DNA of 51,954 nt from assembly GCA_934247125.1 (NCBI GenBank), contig CAKQIZ010000004.1, positions 1 to 51,954 of the forward strand. The letters are read 5' to 3'. Source of the DNA: an uncultured Clostridia bacterium (lineage in GTDB: Bacteria > Bacillota > Clostridia > Peptostreptococcales > Anaerovoracaceae). Every line of letters starts with the position of its first letter. Positions within the stretch are counted from its first letter, which is position 1. Under the pieces are notes generated by a model. That model saw only the letters and a list, made by a program, of their open reading frames with translations. It was not told the origin of the DNA and made no database searches. This document shows, piece after piece, positions 25,232-34,589 of this stretch. A program made the position numbers and the translations under genes.

Positions 25232-25275
25232 ATAATATTGTACAAAACGCAATTCAGAAAGCAGGGACAAATAAT

Positions 25276-27171
25276 ATGTCAGATAAACAGAAAATAATCA
25301 ATATCGCAGTTATCGCGCATGTAGACGCGGGCAAATCGACGCTTGTAGACGCTTTTTTAAATCAGAGCGGAGTTTTTCGCGATAACGAGCAGGTGGTAGA
25401 CTGTGTGATGGACAGTGACGATATAGAACGTGAGAGAGGCATCACGATATACTCCAAAAACTGCTCCGTCATGCATGGAGATGTAAAGATAAATATCGTC
25501 GACACGCCGGGACACGCAGACTTTTCATCAGAGGTCGAGCGTATCATCAAGACGGTGGATACCGTGATACTGCTTGTCGATTCCAGCGAGGGACCTATGC
25601 CGCAGACGAGATTCGTGCTGAAAAAATCTCTGGAGCAGGGCATCAATCCGATACTGCTGATAAACAAGATCGACAAGAAAGATGCGCGTATCGATGAAGT
25701 GGTCGATGAGGTGTACGAGCTGTTCATGGATCTCGATGCAAATGACGAGCAGCTTGACTTTCCGATACTTTACGGCATAGCCAGACAGGGTATAGTCGTA
25801 TATGGTCCGGAAGATATAAGGAATATAAATGTTGAGAATGATGATACTCACACAAAGATAAAGAAGAGTGCAAAGGGCATGAACGGTCTTGATATCACGC
25901 CGCTGTTCGATACGATAATAAATCATGTCAAGCCGTATCCGGATCGCAATGAGGAGCCGCTGCAGCTGCAGATATCGGCGCTCGCATACGACGATTATAT
26001 CGGAAGACTCGGCATCGGCAGAGTGACGAAGGGTATAGTGAAAGCAGGAAGCGTCGTGGCTGTAGCCAAGGGCGACGGCCAGATCGAGCAGAGAAAGATA
26101 AACCAGGTATTCGTATACAGAGGCCTCAAGAGGATGGCTGTAGACCAGGCTGAATCAGGCGATATAGTCGTAGTATCAGGTATCTCCGACATTTCGATAG
26201 GAGAGACGATATGCGATAAAGAAAATCCGGACCCTCTCGATATGATAGAGATCGAAGAACCTACACTTTCCATGTACTTCATGGTAAACAAATCGCCGTT
26301 CGCGGGAAAAGTCGGCAAGTTCGTGACGTCAAGGCATATAAGAGAGCGTCTGGATAAGGAGCTGGAGGTCAACGTGGGACTTAAAGTCGAGGAGACTGAT
26401 TCCACAGACAGTTTCAAAGTCTCGGGAAGAGGCGAGCTGCACCTTTCCATACTGATAGAGAACATGAGACGTGAAGGCTACGAGCTGGCGGTCTCCAAAC
26501 CGGAGGTGATAATGCACCGCGACGAGAACAACGGCATCCTTGAGCCGATCGAGGAAGTGGTGCTTTCAGTGCCGGACGAATACTCGGGAACCGTGATATC
26601 CAAGCTCAACCTGAGAAAGGGAATCATGCAGGAGATGAAGAGTGAGAACGGATTCACGCGACTTGAGTATCTGGTGCCGACGAGAGGACTTCTCGGCTAC
26701 AGGAGCGAATTCATCAACGACACCAGAGGCGAAGGTACGATGGTGAGGAGATTCGATAAATTTGACAAGTATATGGGAGATATCCAGGGCAGGATAAACG
26801 GAGTCGCTATCGCGCAGGAGGAAGGAGTGGCGACGCCGTATGCGATCTTCAATATAAGTGAGCGTGTCCAGATGTTCATCGAACCGGGAACAAAAGTGTA
26901 TGAAGGCATGATAATCGGAATGAATGCGAGGGGCGAGGACATGGTCGTGAACCCGTGTAAGGCGAAGAAAGCGACCAACATGCGTGCTGCAGGAAGCGAT
27001 GACAACATCAAGCTGGCACCGCCAAAGGTGTTCACACTCGAAGAGGCGCTGGAATTCATAGATGATGACGAGCTCGTGGAGATCGTCCCGGACGATATCA
27101 GACTCAGGAAGAAATATCTCAGGGAGCTTGAGAGAAGAAGACTCGGCAGGAAGATCAAAACGGAGGAATAG
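25276..27171 (+). CDS. typA: Ribosome-associated GTPase TypA/BipA
   Basis: A 631-residue translational GTPase. G1 is AHVDAGKST (residues 14-22), switch I is ERERGITI, G3 is DTPGHADF and G4 is NKIDKKD. The C-terminal EF-G-like domains include the typical GLLGYRSEFINDTRGEGTM stretch. The G1 loop has Ala where TypA usually has His (DHGK), resembling TetM-type GTPases. The C-terminal half and the length are those of TypA. It associates with ribosomes and assists 50S assembly and stress adaptation. The MscS gene starts 3 bases after its stop. Confidence 0.94.
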   Translation: MSDKQKIINIAVIAHVDAGKSTLVDAFLNQSGVFRDNEQVVDCVMDSDDIERERGITIYSKNCSVMHGDVKINIVDTPGHADFSSEVERIIKTVDTVILLVDSSEGPMPQTRFVLKKSLEQGINPILLINKIDKKDARIDEVVDEVYELFMDLDANDEQLDFPILYGIARQGIVVYGPEDIRNINVENDDTHTKIKKSAKGMNGLDITPLFDTIINHVKPYPDRNEEPLQLQISALAYDDYIGRLGIGRVTKGIVKAGSVVAVAKGDGQIEQRKINQVFVYRGLKRMAVDQAESGDIVVVSGISDISIGETICDKENPDPLDMIEIEEPTLSMYFMVNKSPFAGKVGKFVTSRHIRERLDKELEVNVGLKVEETDSTDSFKVSGRGELHLSILIENMRREGYELAVSKPEVIMHRDENNGILEPIEEVVLSVPDEYSGTVISKLNLRKGIMQEMKSENGFTRLEYLVPTRGLLGYRSEFINDTRGEGTMVRRFDKFDKYMGDIQGRINGVAIAQEEGVATPYAIFNISERVQMFIEPGTKVYEGMIIGMNARGEDMVVNPCKAKKATNMRAAGSDDNIKLAPPKVFTLEEALEFIDDDELVEIVPDDIRLRKKYLRELERRRLGRKIKTEE

Positions 27172-27174
27172 CGT

Positions 27175-28008
27175 ATGGATGAACTGTCAAGGACGCAGAG
27201 AATCATAGAAAAATTTTTTGAATCCGACAAACCGATGGAGCTGGGAATGCTGGTGCTGAACCTGATCATCACGATAGTGATAGGACTGATCGTGATAAAG
27301 CTGATACTGAGCTTTACGAGACGTGCGCTGAAGCGAAGTAGCCTTGACGTTGTGCTTTACACGTTCATGATCAATGCGATAAAGGCTGTCAGTGCGATAA
27401 TACTGGTGACGATGTGTCTTGGTATACTGGGCGTGCAGATGAGTACGATAGTGGCGGTGCTGGGTGCTGCAGGAGCCGCCATAGCGCTGGCGCTGAAAGA
27501 CAGCCTTGCCAATATCGCCGGCGGGGTGATGATAATCGTCACAAAGCCTTTCAGTCGTGATGACTATATAGATATAGGAACAGTTTCAGGCAAGGTCAAG
27601 GATATAGATCTTTTCCTGACCACGCTGCGCACATATGACAACAAGACGATCACGGTTCCTAACGGTCTTGTGAACACATCGATACTGGTGAATCACAGCA
27701 AAGAGGATATAAGGCGTGTCGACTGCAAGTTCGGCATCAGCTACGAAAGCGATGTCACGCTGGCAAAACAGCTGATGCGTGAGATCTGCGAAAGCAGTGA
27801 TCTGATAATGAATGAGCCGAAGGCTACGATCGGAGTGTCCAGGTACGATGACAGCTCTGTGATAATGGATATGTTCGCATGGTGCAGGACCGAGGACTAC
27901 TGGACTGTGAAATATTTTCTTGAGGAAGAGGTCAGGAAGGTATTCGATGAAAACGGGATAGAGATCCCTTATCCGCATATGGATGTGAATCTTAAAAAAG
28001 AATTATAG
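27175..28008 (+). CDS. mscS: Small-conductance mechanosensitive channel, MscS family
   Basis: A 277-residue protein with three membrane helices. The pore helix is rich in Gly and Ala (VLGAAGAAIALALKDSLANIAGGVMII). A beta domain with KPFSRDDYIDIGTVSGKVKDIDL and an alpha/beta C-terminal domain ending PYPHMDVN follow. The channel opens on membrane tension and releases solutes during osmotic downshock. It begins 3 bases after typA, with the ribosome binding site GGAGG inside the typA end, so the two are co-transcribed. A terminator follows. Confidence 0.94.
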   Translation: MDELSRTQRIIEKFFESDKPMELGMLVLNLIITIVIGLIVIKLILSFTRRALKRSSLDVVLYTFMINAIKAVSAIILVTMCLGILGVQMSTIVAVLGAAGAAIALALKDSLANIAGGVMIIVTKPFSRDDYIDIGTVSGKVKDIDLFLTTLRTYDNKTITVPNGLVNTSILVNHSKEDIRRVDCKFGISYESDVTLAKQLMREICESSDLIMNEPKATIGVSRYDDSSVIMDMFAWCRTEDYWTVKYFLEEEVRKVFDENGIEIPYPHMDVNLKKEL

Positions 28009-28022
28009 ATACATTAAGCAGT

Positions 28023-28057
28023 AAAGGCTGCAGGCTATTCAAGTCAGGCGGCCTTTT
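28023..28057 (+). terminator. Terminator after mscS
   Basis: AAAGGCTGC pairs with GCGGCCTTTT with one mismatch, across a loop of about 16 bases, and ends in a T run. Confidence 0.7.
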
Positions 28058-28090
28058 ATGCTGTTCAAATTTTTCGATGAATAACAAATG

Positions 28091-28110
28091 AATGTTATCG
28101 GAACAACATT
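28091..28110 (+). promoter_or_regulatory. Possible operator of the Crp/Fnr-type regulator
   Basis: AATGTT (28091-28096) and AACATT (28105-28110) form an inverted repeat with an 8-base spacer, in the gap before the Crp/Fnr gene. Crp-type dimers bind two-fold symmetric sites of this size, so autoregulation is possible. A TAAAAT lies about 15 bases downstream, but no good -35 box was seen. Confidence 0.4.
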
Positions 28111-28227
28111 TTAAAGGCGGATTTGTGTTAAAATCAAGAGTGGCATATTGAATATGTGTTTATTAGTTAGACGTGCCTACTATTTTAGCAGGGGGAAAAC
28201 AGCGCACCGGCTGTAAAGCAGAAGAAA

Positions 28228-28872
28228 ATGATGAAATATCTTGGTACAATTATAGAGAGCGGATTGTTCGACAATCTGAACAGGACTGATTACATGCATG
28301 CATTCGAAGAACTCAATGTCATAGGACAGAACATGAAAAAGGACGACGTTATTTTTCATGTTGGAGACAAGGTGAACAAGATATGCATAATAGACAGGGG
28401 AAGTGTCAGAGGTGAGAAAGCGTACCCGAACGGCGAGCTGCATATAATACAGGTCTACGACGAAGGGACTATATTTGCGATAGAAACTGCAGTGTCAAAG
28501 AAAAAAACTGCCCCTATAGATTACATATGCAATGAGGACTGTACTGTAGTGTTCATTTCCCTTACTAATATCGACAATTCAAAATTCAGCAGACAGATAT
28601 ACGATGTGCTGATGCAGCATATGGCAAGCGATAATATCAGGAAAATGCACAAGATCGAGATCCTTGCGGAAAGAGGGCTGAGAAACAGGATACTGATGTA
28701 CCTCGAGATACTTCACAGGAAATCAGGAACAGACACTGTCAGCGTCAAGATGAGCCGTGAACAGCTGGCTCAGTATCTGTGCGTCAACAGGAGTGCTCTG
28801 TCGAACGAGCTGAATAAAATGAAACGCGAAAAGATCATAGACTTTGAAAAAGATCAGTTCCGGTTTCTGTAG
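28228..28872 (+). CDS. Crp/Fnr family transcriptional regulator
   Basis: A 214-residue protein with an N-terminal cyclic-nucleotide-binding-like beta barrel (about residues 15-125: DVIFHVGDKVNKICIIDRGSVRG). A long dimer helix and a C-terminal winged helix follow (SREQLAQYLCVNRSALSNELNKMKREKII). The effector cannot be read; there is no Fnr-like N-terminal cysteine cluster, so an oxygen-sensing Fe-S role is unlikely. The ribosome binding site is weak and two adjacent ATGs exist. The next gene downstream is pyruvate carboxylase, which it might control, but this is untested. Confidence 0.88.
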   Translation: MMKYLGTIIESGLFDNLNRTDYMHAFEELNVIGQNMKKDDVIFHVGDKVNKICIIDRGSVRGEKAYPNGELHIIQVYDEGTIFAIETAVSKKKTAPIDYICNEDCTVVFISLTNIDNSKFSRQIYDVLMQHMASDNIRKMHKIEILAERGLRNRILMYLEILHRKSGTDTVSVKMSREQLAQYLCVNRSALSNELNKMKREKIIDFEKDQFRFL

Positions 28873-28999
28873 TGCGGCAGATGTCGCGATACAGTGAATA
28901 TCGATGCACTGAAATTTATGGTTATTTACGGAATTCCCGCCATTTTTAGAAAATACTACAAAAAAATAAATATAATAGTGGAAAAATAACAAAAAGAAT

Positions 29000-29037
29000 G
29001 ATAAAATAGTTTGATAATCATTTTATCTTAATATAGT
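29000..29037 (+). promoter_or_regulatory. Inverted repeat over a weak pyc promoter
   Basis: GATAAAAT (29000-29007) is an exact inverted match of ATTTTATC (29020-29027). It surrounds TTGATA (29011-29016), which has TATAGT (29032-29037) 15 bases downstream. The repeat would overlap RNA polymerase contacts, so it may be an operator. Confidence 0.4.
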
Positions 29038-29083
29038 CAAAAATAATAAATATCATAAAAGGAAGAGAAAGGAGACTCGGAAT

Positions 29084-32000
29084 ATGGAGCAAGGCAGAAA
29101 ATTCAAGCGTGTACTGGTAGCCAATCGAGGCGAAATAGCCATCAGAATATTCAGAGCCTGCAAAGAATTAGGAATAAGAAGTGTAGCTATCTATTCAGAA
29201 GAGGATAAGAATACATTATTCAGAACAAAGGCAGACGAGGCTTATCAGGTGGGAAGAGGAAAATCTCCGGTAGATGCATACCTGGCGATAGACGAGATCA
29301 TCGAGCTTGCGAAAGCTAAAGGTGTTGACGCTATCCACCCGGGATATGGATTCCTGGCTGAAAATGTTGAATTTGCAAAGGCGTGTGAAGATGAGGGCAT
29401 CGTATTCATAGGACCTGACCACACTATGATGGACAATCTGGGAGACAAGGTAAAGTCAAAGATCGTTGCAAATAAGGTAGGTGTACCTACTATACCCGGG
29501 ATGACAGAGACGATACCTTCAGAAGAAGTCGCTCTTAAATTTGCAGAGGACTGCGGTTATCCTGTAATGCTCAAAGCTGCAGCAGGCGGCGGCGGCAGAG
29601 GAATGAGGATCGTCAGAAGCAGAGAGGAGATGCCTGAACAGTTCAGAAGCGCAAAGAGCGAAGCTAAGAAGGCATTCGGTATCGACGATATCTTCATCGA
29701 GAAATATCTCGAAAGACCTAAGCACATCGAAGTGCAGATCCTCGGAGACAACTACGGCAATATCGTTCATCTTTATGAACGTGACTGTTCTATCCAGAGA
29801 AGACATCAGAAAGTCGTAGAATTCACACCTGCGCTTTCCATCACAGAAGAGCAGAGACAGAATATCTGCGCGGATGCGAAGAAGATCGCACAGGCAGTGA
29901 ACTACAAGAGTGCCGGAACTGTGGAATTCCTCGTTGACCATGAAGGAAACCACTATTTCATAGAAATGAACCCTAGAATACAGGTAGAGCATACTGTAAC
30001 AGAGATGACTACGGGCATCGATATCGTACAGTCTCAGATCCTCATTGCAGAGGGATACAGCCTGGATTCAGAAAAAATAAATATCAAGAGCCAGGATCAG
30101 ATACAGCCTAGAGGATTCTCGATCCAGTGCAGACTTACGACAGAAGATCCGATCAACGGATTTGCGCCTGATACGGGTGTTATCACGAAGTATACGAGTG
30201 CGGGCGGATACGGCATCAGACTCGACGCAGGAAATGCATTCGTCAATGCTGTCATCTCACCTTACTACGACAGCCTGCTCGTAAAGGTCACTTCATGGGC
30301 GAGAAGCTTTAACGATGCTGTGAACAAGGCAAAGAGAGCTCTCAAGGAAATGAAGGTGACGGGAGTAAAGACAAACAGAGCTTTTCTCCTCAACGTACTC
30401 AACCATCCTACGTTCAAAGCCGGAAACTGTGATACGGGATTCATCGCAGACAATCCTGAACTCTTCAACATCATGGTTCGTGAAGACAAGGAGCTCAAGG
30501 TGCTCACTTACCTCGGAGAAAAGTTCGTAAACGGAAACAGAGGTATCAAGCCGCAGTTTGACGTTCCTGTATTCCCTAGACTGAAGCCGGAGGAGACGTC
30601 AGGGCTCAGCGGAACGAAACAGATACTCGACGAGAAAGGGCCTGAAGGTCTGGCAGAGTGGGTAAGGGATCAGAAGAAGCTCCTTATCACAGACACTACT
30701 ATGCGAGATGCTCAGCAGTCGCTGATGGCTACGAGAGTAAGAACTGTCGATATGGAAAAGATCGCACCTGCCGTATCTCTGTATGGACAGAATCTCTTCT
30801 CACTCGAGATGTGGGGCGGAGCAACGTTCGATACATCGTACAGATTCCTCAAGGAATCGCCGTGGGAGAGACTTGAAACACTCAGAAAAAAGATCCCGAA
30901 CATCATGTTCCAGATGCTGCTGAGAGGTGCAAACGGTGTAGGATACAAGAATTATCCGGACAATGTCATAAGAAGATTCGTCAAGGAATCAGCCGCATCA
31001 GGCATAGATGTCTTCAGGATATTCGACTCGCTCAACTGGATACAGGGCATGGAAGTTGCGCTGGATGAAACTCTCAACCAGGGCAAGGTGGCAGAGGCAT
31101 GCATCTGCTACACAGGCGACATACTCGACTCGAGCAGAGAAAAATACAATCTCGACTATTATGTGAGAATGGCTAAGGAACTCGAAAAGAGAGGAAGCCA
31201 TATACTGGGTATCAAGGATATGTCAGGACTTCTCAAGCCTATGGCTGCGAAGAAGCTGATAGAGGCTCTGAAAAACGAGATCTCGATCCCTATCCATCTC
31301 CATACTCACGATACGAGCGGCAACGGTGTGGCAACTCTGATGATGGCTGCAAATGCAGGCGTGGATATCATCGACGCAGCATTCAACAGCATGTCGGGAC
31401 TCACGAGCCAGCCTGCACTGAACTCGATCGTTGCAGCTATGGAAAGCACAGAGAGAGCTACAGGCATAGATCCGGACGGGATCCAGGTAATAACAGACTA
31501 CTGGGCAGCAGTAAGGCCTGTTTACAAGGAATTCGAATCAGATATGATGACCGGATCAGCTGAAATATATAAATATGAGATGCCGGGAGGACAGTACTCC
31601 AACCTCAAGTCGCAGGTCGAGAGCTTTGGTCTCGGTCACAAGTTCAATGAAGTCAAGGAAATGTACAAGGCAGTCAATGAGATGCTCGGCGATATCGTAA
31701 AGGTAACACCGTCATCAAAGGCTGTAGGCGATATGGCTATATTCATGGTACAGAACGAACTGACTCCGGAGAATATCTACGAAAAGGCAAAGGATATCGA
31801 TTTCCCTGATTCGATCGTTTCATACTTCGAAGGTATGATGGGACAGCCTGAAGGCGGATTCCCTGAAAAGCTCCAGAAGCTCGTGCTCCACGGCAAAGAG
31901 CCTATCACATGCAGACCTGGAGAGCTCCTGCCTGATGAAGACTTTGACGCTATCAAGAAGATGCTCAGAGAACAGCATGGTCTGGAAGGAACAGAGAAGG

Positions 32001-32527
32001 AAGCGCTCAGCTACGCTTTATATCCGAAAGTATTTGAAGATTACCTCAAGAGCCTTGAAAAGGACGGTAACTTCAGACTCATGGGCAGCGACATATTCTT
32101 CCACGGCCTTTCAGAAGGCGAAACCTGCGAGATCAAGATCGCAGAGGGCAAGGAGCTCGTCGTAAGACTTTCAGATGCAAGAGAGACGGACGAAGAAGGT
32201 TTCAGAAACGTAGTGTTTGAAGTCAACGGCAACAGAAGTGCTGTAAAGATCAAGGATGAAGCTGCAAACCTCGCATCGGCTGCATCGCAGATCGTCTATG
32301 CGGATGCGGACGATCCGAGCGAGATCGGAGCCAACATCCCCGGAAACATCATCAAGGTCCTCGTAAAGGAAGGCGATGAAGTAGAGGAAAAACAGCCTAT
32401 CGCAGTTATCGAAGCGATGAAGATGGAGACTAACATACTCGCTCCGCAGAAGGGCGTTATCGACAAAGTCTACATAAACGAAGGTCAGCAGGTCAAGGCA
32501 GGCGAGCTTATCGCAAAGCTCAAGTAG
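29084..32527 (+). CDS. pyc: Pyruvate carboxylase
   Basis: A 1147-residue single-chain enzyme, the normal length. The biotin carboxylase domain (about 1-455) has ANRGEIAIRIFRAC, the GGGGRGMRIV ATP loop and FIEMNPRIQVEHTVTE. The carboxyltransferase domain (about 530-800) has TTMRDAQQSLMATR, HLHTHDTSGNG and SGLTSQP. The linker/allosteric region is followed by a biotinyl domain with EAMKMETN, where Lys1113 carries biotin. It makes oxaloacetate from pyruvate, bicarbonate and ATP. Its codon and base use is less G-rich than its neighbours, consistent with high expression. AGGAGA precedes the ATG. Confidence 0.97.
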   Translation: MEQGRKFKRVLVANRGEIAIRIFRACKELGIRSVAIYSEEDKNTLFRTKADEAYQVGRGKSPVDAYLAIDEIIELAKAKGVDAIHPGYGFLAENVEFAKACEDEGIVFIGPDHTMMDNLGDKVKSKIVANKVGVPTIPGMTETIPSEEVALKFAEDCGYPVMLKAAAGGGGRGMRIVRSREEMPEQFRSAKSEAKKAFGIDDIFIEKYLERPKHIEVQILGDNYGNIVHLYERDCSIQRRHQKVVEFTPALSITEEQRQNICADAKKIAQAVNYKSAGTVEFLVDHEGNHYFIEMNPRIQVEHTVTEMTTGIDIVQSQILIAEGYSLDSEKINIKSQDQIQPRGFSIQCRLTTEDPINGFAPDTGVITKYTSAGGYGIRLDAGNAFVNAVISPYYDSLLVKVTSWARSFNDAVNKAKRALKEMKVTGVKTNRAFLLNVLNHPTFKAGNCDTGFIADNPELFNIMVREDKELKVLTYLGEKFVNGNRGIKPQFDVPVFPRLKPEETSGLSGTKQILDEKGPEGLAEWVRDQKKLLITDTTMRDAQQSLMATRVRTVDMEKIAPAVSLYGQNLFSLEMWGGATFDTSYRFLKESPWERLETLRKKIPNIMFQMLLRGANGVGYKNYPDNVIRRFVKESAASGIDVFRIFDSLNWIQGMEVALDETLNQGKVAEACICYTGDILDSSREKYNLDYYVRMAKELEKRGSHILGIKDMSGLLKPMAAKKLIEALKNEISIPIHLHTHDTSGNGVATLMMAANAGVDIIDAAFNSMSGLTSQPALNSIVAAMESTERATGIDPDGIQVITDYWAAVRPVYKEFESDMMTGSAEIYKYEMPGGQYSNLKSQVESFGLGHKFNEVKEMYKAVNEMLGDIVKVTPSSKAVGDMAIFMVQNELTPENIYEKAKDIDFPDSIVSYFEGMMGQPEGGFPEKLQKLVLHGKEPITCRPGELLPDEDFDAIKKMLREQHGLEGTEKEALSYALYPKVFEDYLKSLEKDGNFRLMGSDIFFHGLSEGETCEIKIAEGKELVVRLSDARETDEEGFRNVVFEVNGNRSAVKIKDEAANLASAASQIVYADADDPSEIGANIPGNIIKVLVKEGDEVEEKQPIAVIEAMKMETNILAPQKGVIDKVYINEGQQVKAGELIAKLK

Positions 32528-32613
32528 CCGGAGACCTCAGGCAGCGGCAACGATGCATAATGTGTGCATCATTTGTATCGCGAGCTTTATGATCGGAATA
32601 TAAATGAGAAAAC

Positions 32614-32673
32614 ACCTCGCATATATAAGGTAATTACGTAAAAAATAATACCAAAAGTATGCGAGGTTTTTTT
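32614..32673 (+). promoter_or_regulatory. Hairpin plus T tract sequestering the spoVAF ribosome binding site
   Basis: ACCTCGCATA (32614-32623) pairs perfectly with TATGCGAGGT (32658-32667). Seven Ts run up to the ATG at 32674. The 3' arm contains the GCGAGG ribosome binding site. The structure can act as an intrinsic terminator for transcripts from pyc and would hide the ribosome binding site in any RNA that contains both arms. A transcript starting inside the loop would escape. Confidence 0.65.
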
Positions 32674-34080
32674 ATGGAAAAAATGGATAGATACAGCGAG
32701 CTGCTGAAAATGATGAGAGAAAAGGTGCCGGTAGGAGAAAGTTTCGACCTTCTCGAGCGAAAACTCGTGATAGGCGGCAGGGATGCGAGTATGTTTTTCG
32801 TCGACGGGCTCGTGGACGGGGGCATGATGCAGAGAGTGATATTCAGTCTGTTCTCGCTCAAGCCGGAGAAAATGGAGCAGGTGACCGATGCGGAGCAGTT
32901 CATCGCATCAAATCTGGCTTTTCTCGATGCTGTGGTCGTAGAGGATCTTGAAAAGGCGGTGACATTTCTTTATTCGGGGCTGGTGCCGCTGTTCGTATCG
33001 GGATACAGTGGGATAATCATCATAGACTGCAGGAGTTATCCGCTGCGAGGTATAGAAGAGCCGTCTAAGGAAAAGTCGCTGAGAGGCTCAAAAGACGGCT
33101 TCGTAGAGTCGATGATGACGAATATAGCGCTGATAAGGCGGCGTATCCGTGATGATAATCTGATCTTCAAGGTTTTTACGATAGGCGATATAACCAAATC
33201 CGATGTTTCTATGGCATACATGAAGAACAAGGCGGACATGAGCATGGTGAAACGCCTGGCGAAAAGCCTGCAGGATCTGCAGACGAAAGGGCTCACGGTG
33301 ACAGAGCAGACGCTCGTTGAGGTGCTGCTCGGCAAGAAACTGGGCAAGCTGAATCCGTTCCCCAGAGTAAGATATGCCCAGCGTCCGGATGTGATTGCAG
33401 CTCATCTGGAAGAGGGCAAGATAGCTGTAATAGTCGACAACTCTCCTACTGTGATACTGCTTCCGGCGGGCATATTCGATTTCGTTCAGGACGTGGACGA
33501 CTACTATTTCCCTATGCTGACGGGAAATTATTTCAGGATGCTGCGCATACTGAACATAATTGTGATACTGTTTGCCACGCCTGTATACCTGGCTTTTGCA
33601 GAGGGGGCGGTACCCGTGCATGAAGTGATAAAGTTTTTCATAACAGACGAAGAATTTGCGATAAGCATATTCTGGCAGTTCCTGCTGCTCGAGCTTGCCA
33701 TCGACGGACTGAAGCTGGCCTCGCTCAATACACCGGAGTCACTGGGGATGTCACTGTCAGTGATAGGCGCACTGATACTCGGCGAATTCTCAGTGTCGTC
33801 GGGATGGTTCGTGCCTCAGACGATACTGTGCATGGCCGTCGTGGCACTTGCAAGCTTTACGCAGCCAAGTATAGAACTCGGATACGGCATAAAATTTGTG
33901 AGGATACTGATGCTGATCGGCACGCATTTCTTCGGATGGCCCGGGATGGCAGCAGCCTTCGTGATATCGCTCGCGGTGATGGCTGCGACGAAGACGCTGG
34001 TCGGGACCTCATATCTGTATCCGGTGATCCCGTGGAACGGAGCAAAATTAAAAAAACTGATATTCCGAACGAAAAAATGA
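32674..34080 (+). CDS. spoVAF: GerA-family spore membrane protein, SpoVAF-like
   Basis: A 468-residue protein of the GerA/SpoVAF family. The N-terminal soluble domain runs to about 290 and includes YSGLVPLFVSGYSGIIIIDCRSYPLRGIEEPSKEKSLRGSKDGFVE. The phrase GIEEPxxEKxxRGxxDGFxE is the family hallmark. The C-terminal region has four or five membrane helices with the conserved SLNTPESLG and a GWFVPQTIL segment. SpoVAF-type proteins work with the SpoVA dipicolinate channel in the inner spore membrane during germination. No spoVA channel genes are adjacent. The start at ATG 32674 uses a GCGAGG site held in a hairpin. Confidence 0.88.
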   Translation: MEKMDRYSELLKMMREKVPVGESFDLLERKLVIGGRDASMFFVDGLVDGGMMQRVIFSLFSLKPEKMEQVTDAEQFIASNLAFLDAVVVEDLEKAVTFLYSGLVPLFVSGYSGIIIIDCRSYPLRGIEEPSKEKSLRGSKDGFVESMMTNIALIRRRIRDDNLIFKVFTIGDITKSDVSMAYMKNKADMSMVKRLAKSLQDLQTKGLTVTEQTLVEVLLGKKLGKLNPFPRVRYAQRPDVIAAHLEEGKIAVIVDNSPTVILLPAGIFDFVQDVDDYYFPMLTGNYFRMLRILNIIVILFATPVYLAFAEGAVPVHEVIKFFITDEEFAISIFWQFLLLELAIDGLKLASLNTPESLGMSLSVIGALILGEFSVSSGWFVPQTILCMAVVALASFTQPSIELGYGIKFVRILMLIGTHFFGWPGMAAAFVISLAVMAATKTLVGTSYLYPVIPWNGAKLKKLIFRTKK

Positions 34081-34131
34081 CCGCCTGCATATATTATCAT
34101 AGCGATAAACGGAAAGGTGGAGTAAGAAGCA

Positions 34132-34569
34132 ATGGATACCAGGGAACTTTTTGCACGTCTGATACAGTGTGAGGCCGGAGGTGAGGGATACTCGGGTATG
34201 CAGGGCGTCGCTACTGTGATAATGAACAGAGCGAACATCACATACGGCGAGTTTTCCAGGATAAATGAAGGCGGCAATATCAGGAACGTGATAGAGCAGA
34301 ACGATCAGTTCACCTGCATGAAGACTTCGGTGGGAGGAGTTTACAATCCCCAGAACGTGTACAATATGACTCCGTCGCAGGAGCATTACGATATAGTCGA
34401 CTGGGCGATGCAGGGCGGGATACTGCCGGGAGTGGACAATTCGCTGTTTTTCCATAACCCGTACAGTACATCGTGTCCCGCATATTTTCCGACACGAGTC
34501 GGCGTGATACACAACAGGATCAACGATCACTGCTTCTATATTCCGACCGCTCTGTATGCGCAAACTTAA
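34132..34569 (+). CDS. cwlJ: SleB/CwlJ-type spore cortex hydrolase
   Basis: A 145-residue Hydrolase_2 protein: LFARLIQCEAGGEGYSGMQGVATVIMNR with the conserved glutamate, the NVIEQNDQFTC segment, and a C-terminal HNPYSTSCPAYFPTRVGVIHNRINDHCFY. It has no signal peptide or peptidoglycan-binding domain, so it resembles CwlJ more than SleB. CwlJ degrades muramic-lactam-containing cortex during germination and needs GerQ for placement in the coat. A gerQ-like gene follows directly. Gene naming is by context and size. Confidence 0.85.
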   Translation: MDTRELFARLIQCEAGGEGYSGMQGVATVIMNRANITYGEFSRINEGGNIRNVIEQNDQFTCMKTSVGGVYNPQNVYNMTPSQEHYDIVDWAMQGGILPGVDNSLFFHNPYSTSCPAYFPTRVGVIHNRINDHCFYIPTALYAQT

Positions 34570-34589
34570 ACAGAGAGGTGATCGAATAA

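Noticed and set aside
25276..27171. Tetracycline ribosomal-protection gene, because G1 is DAGKST
   Set aside because: The length and the C-terminal GLLGYRSEF region are those of TypA.
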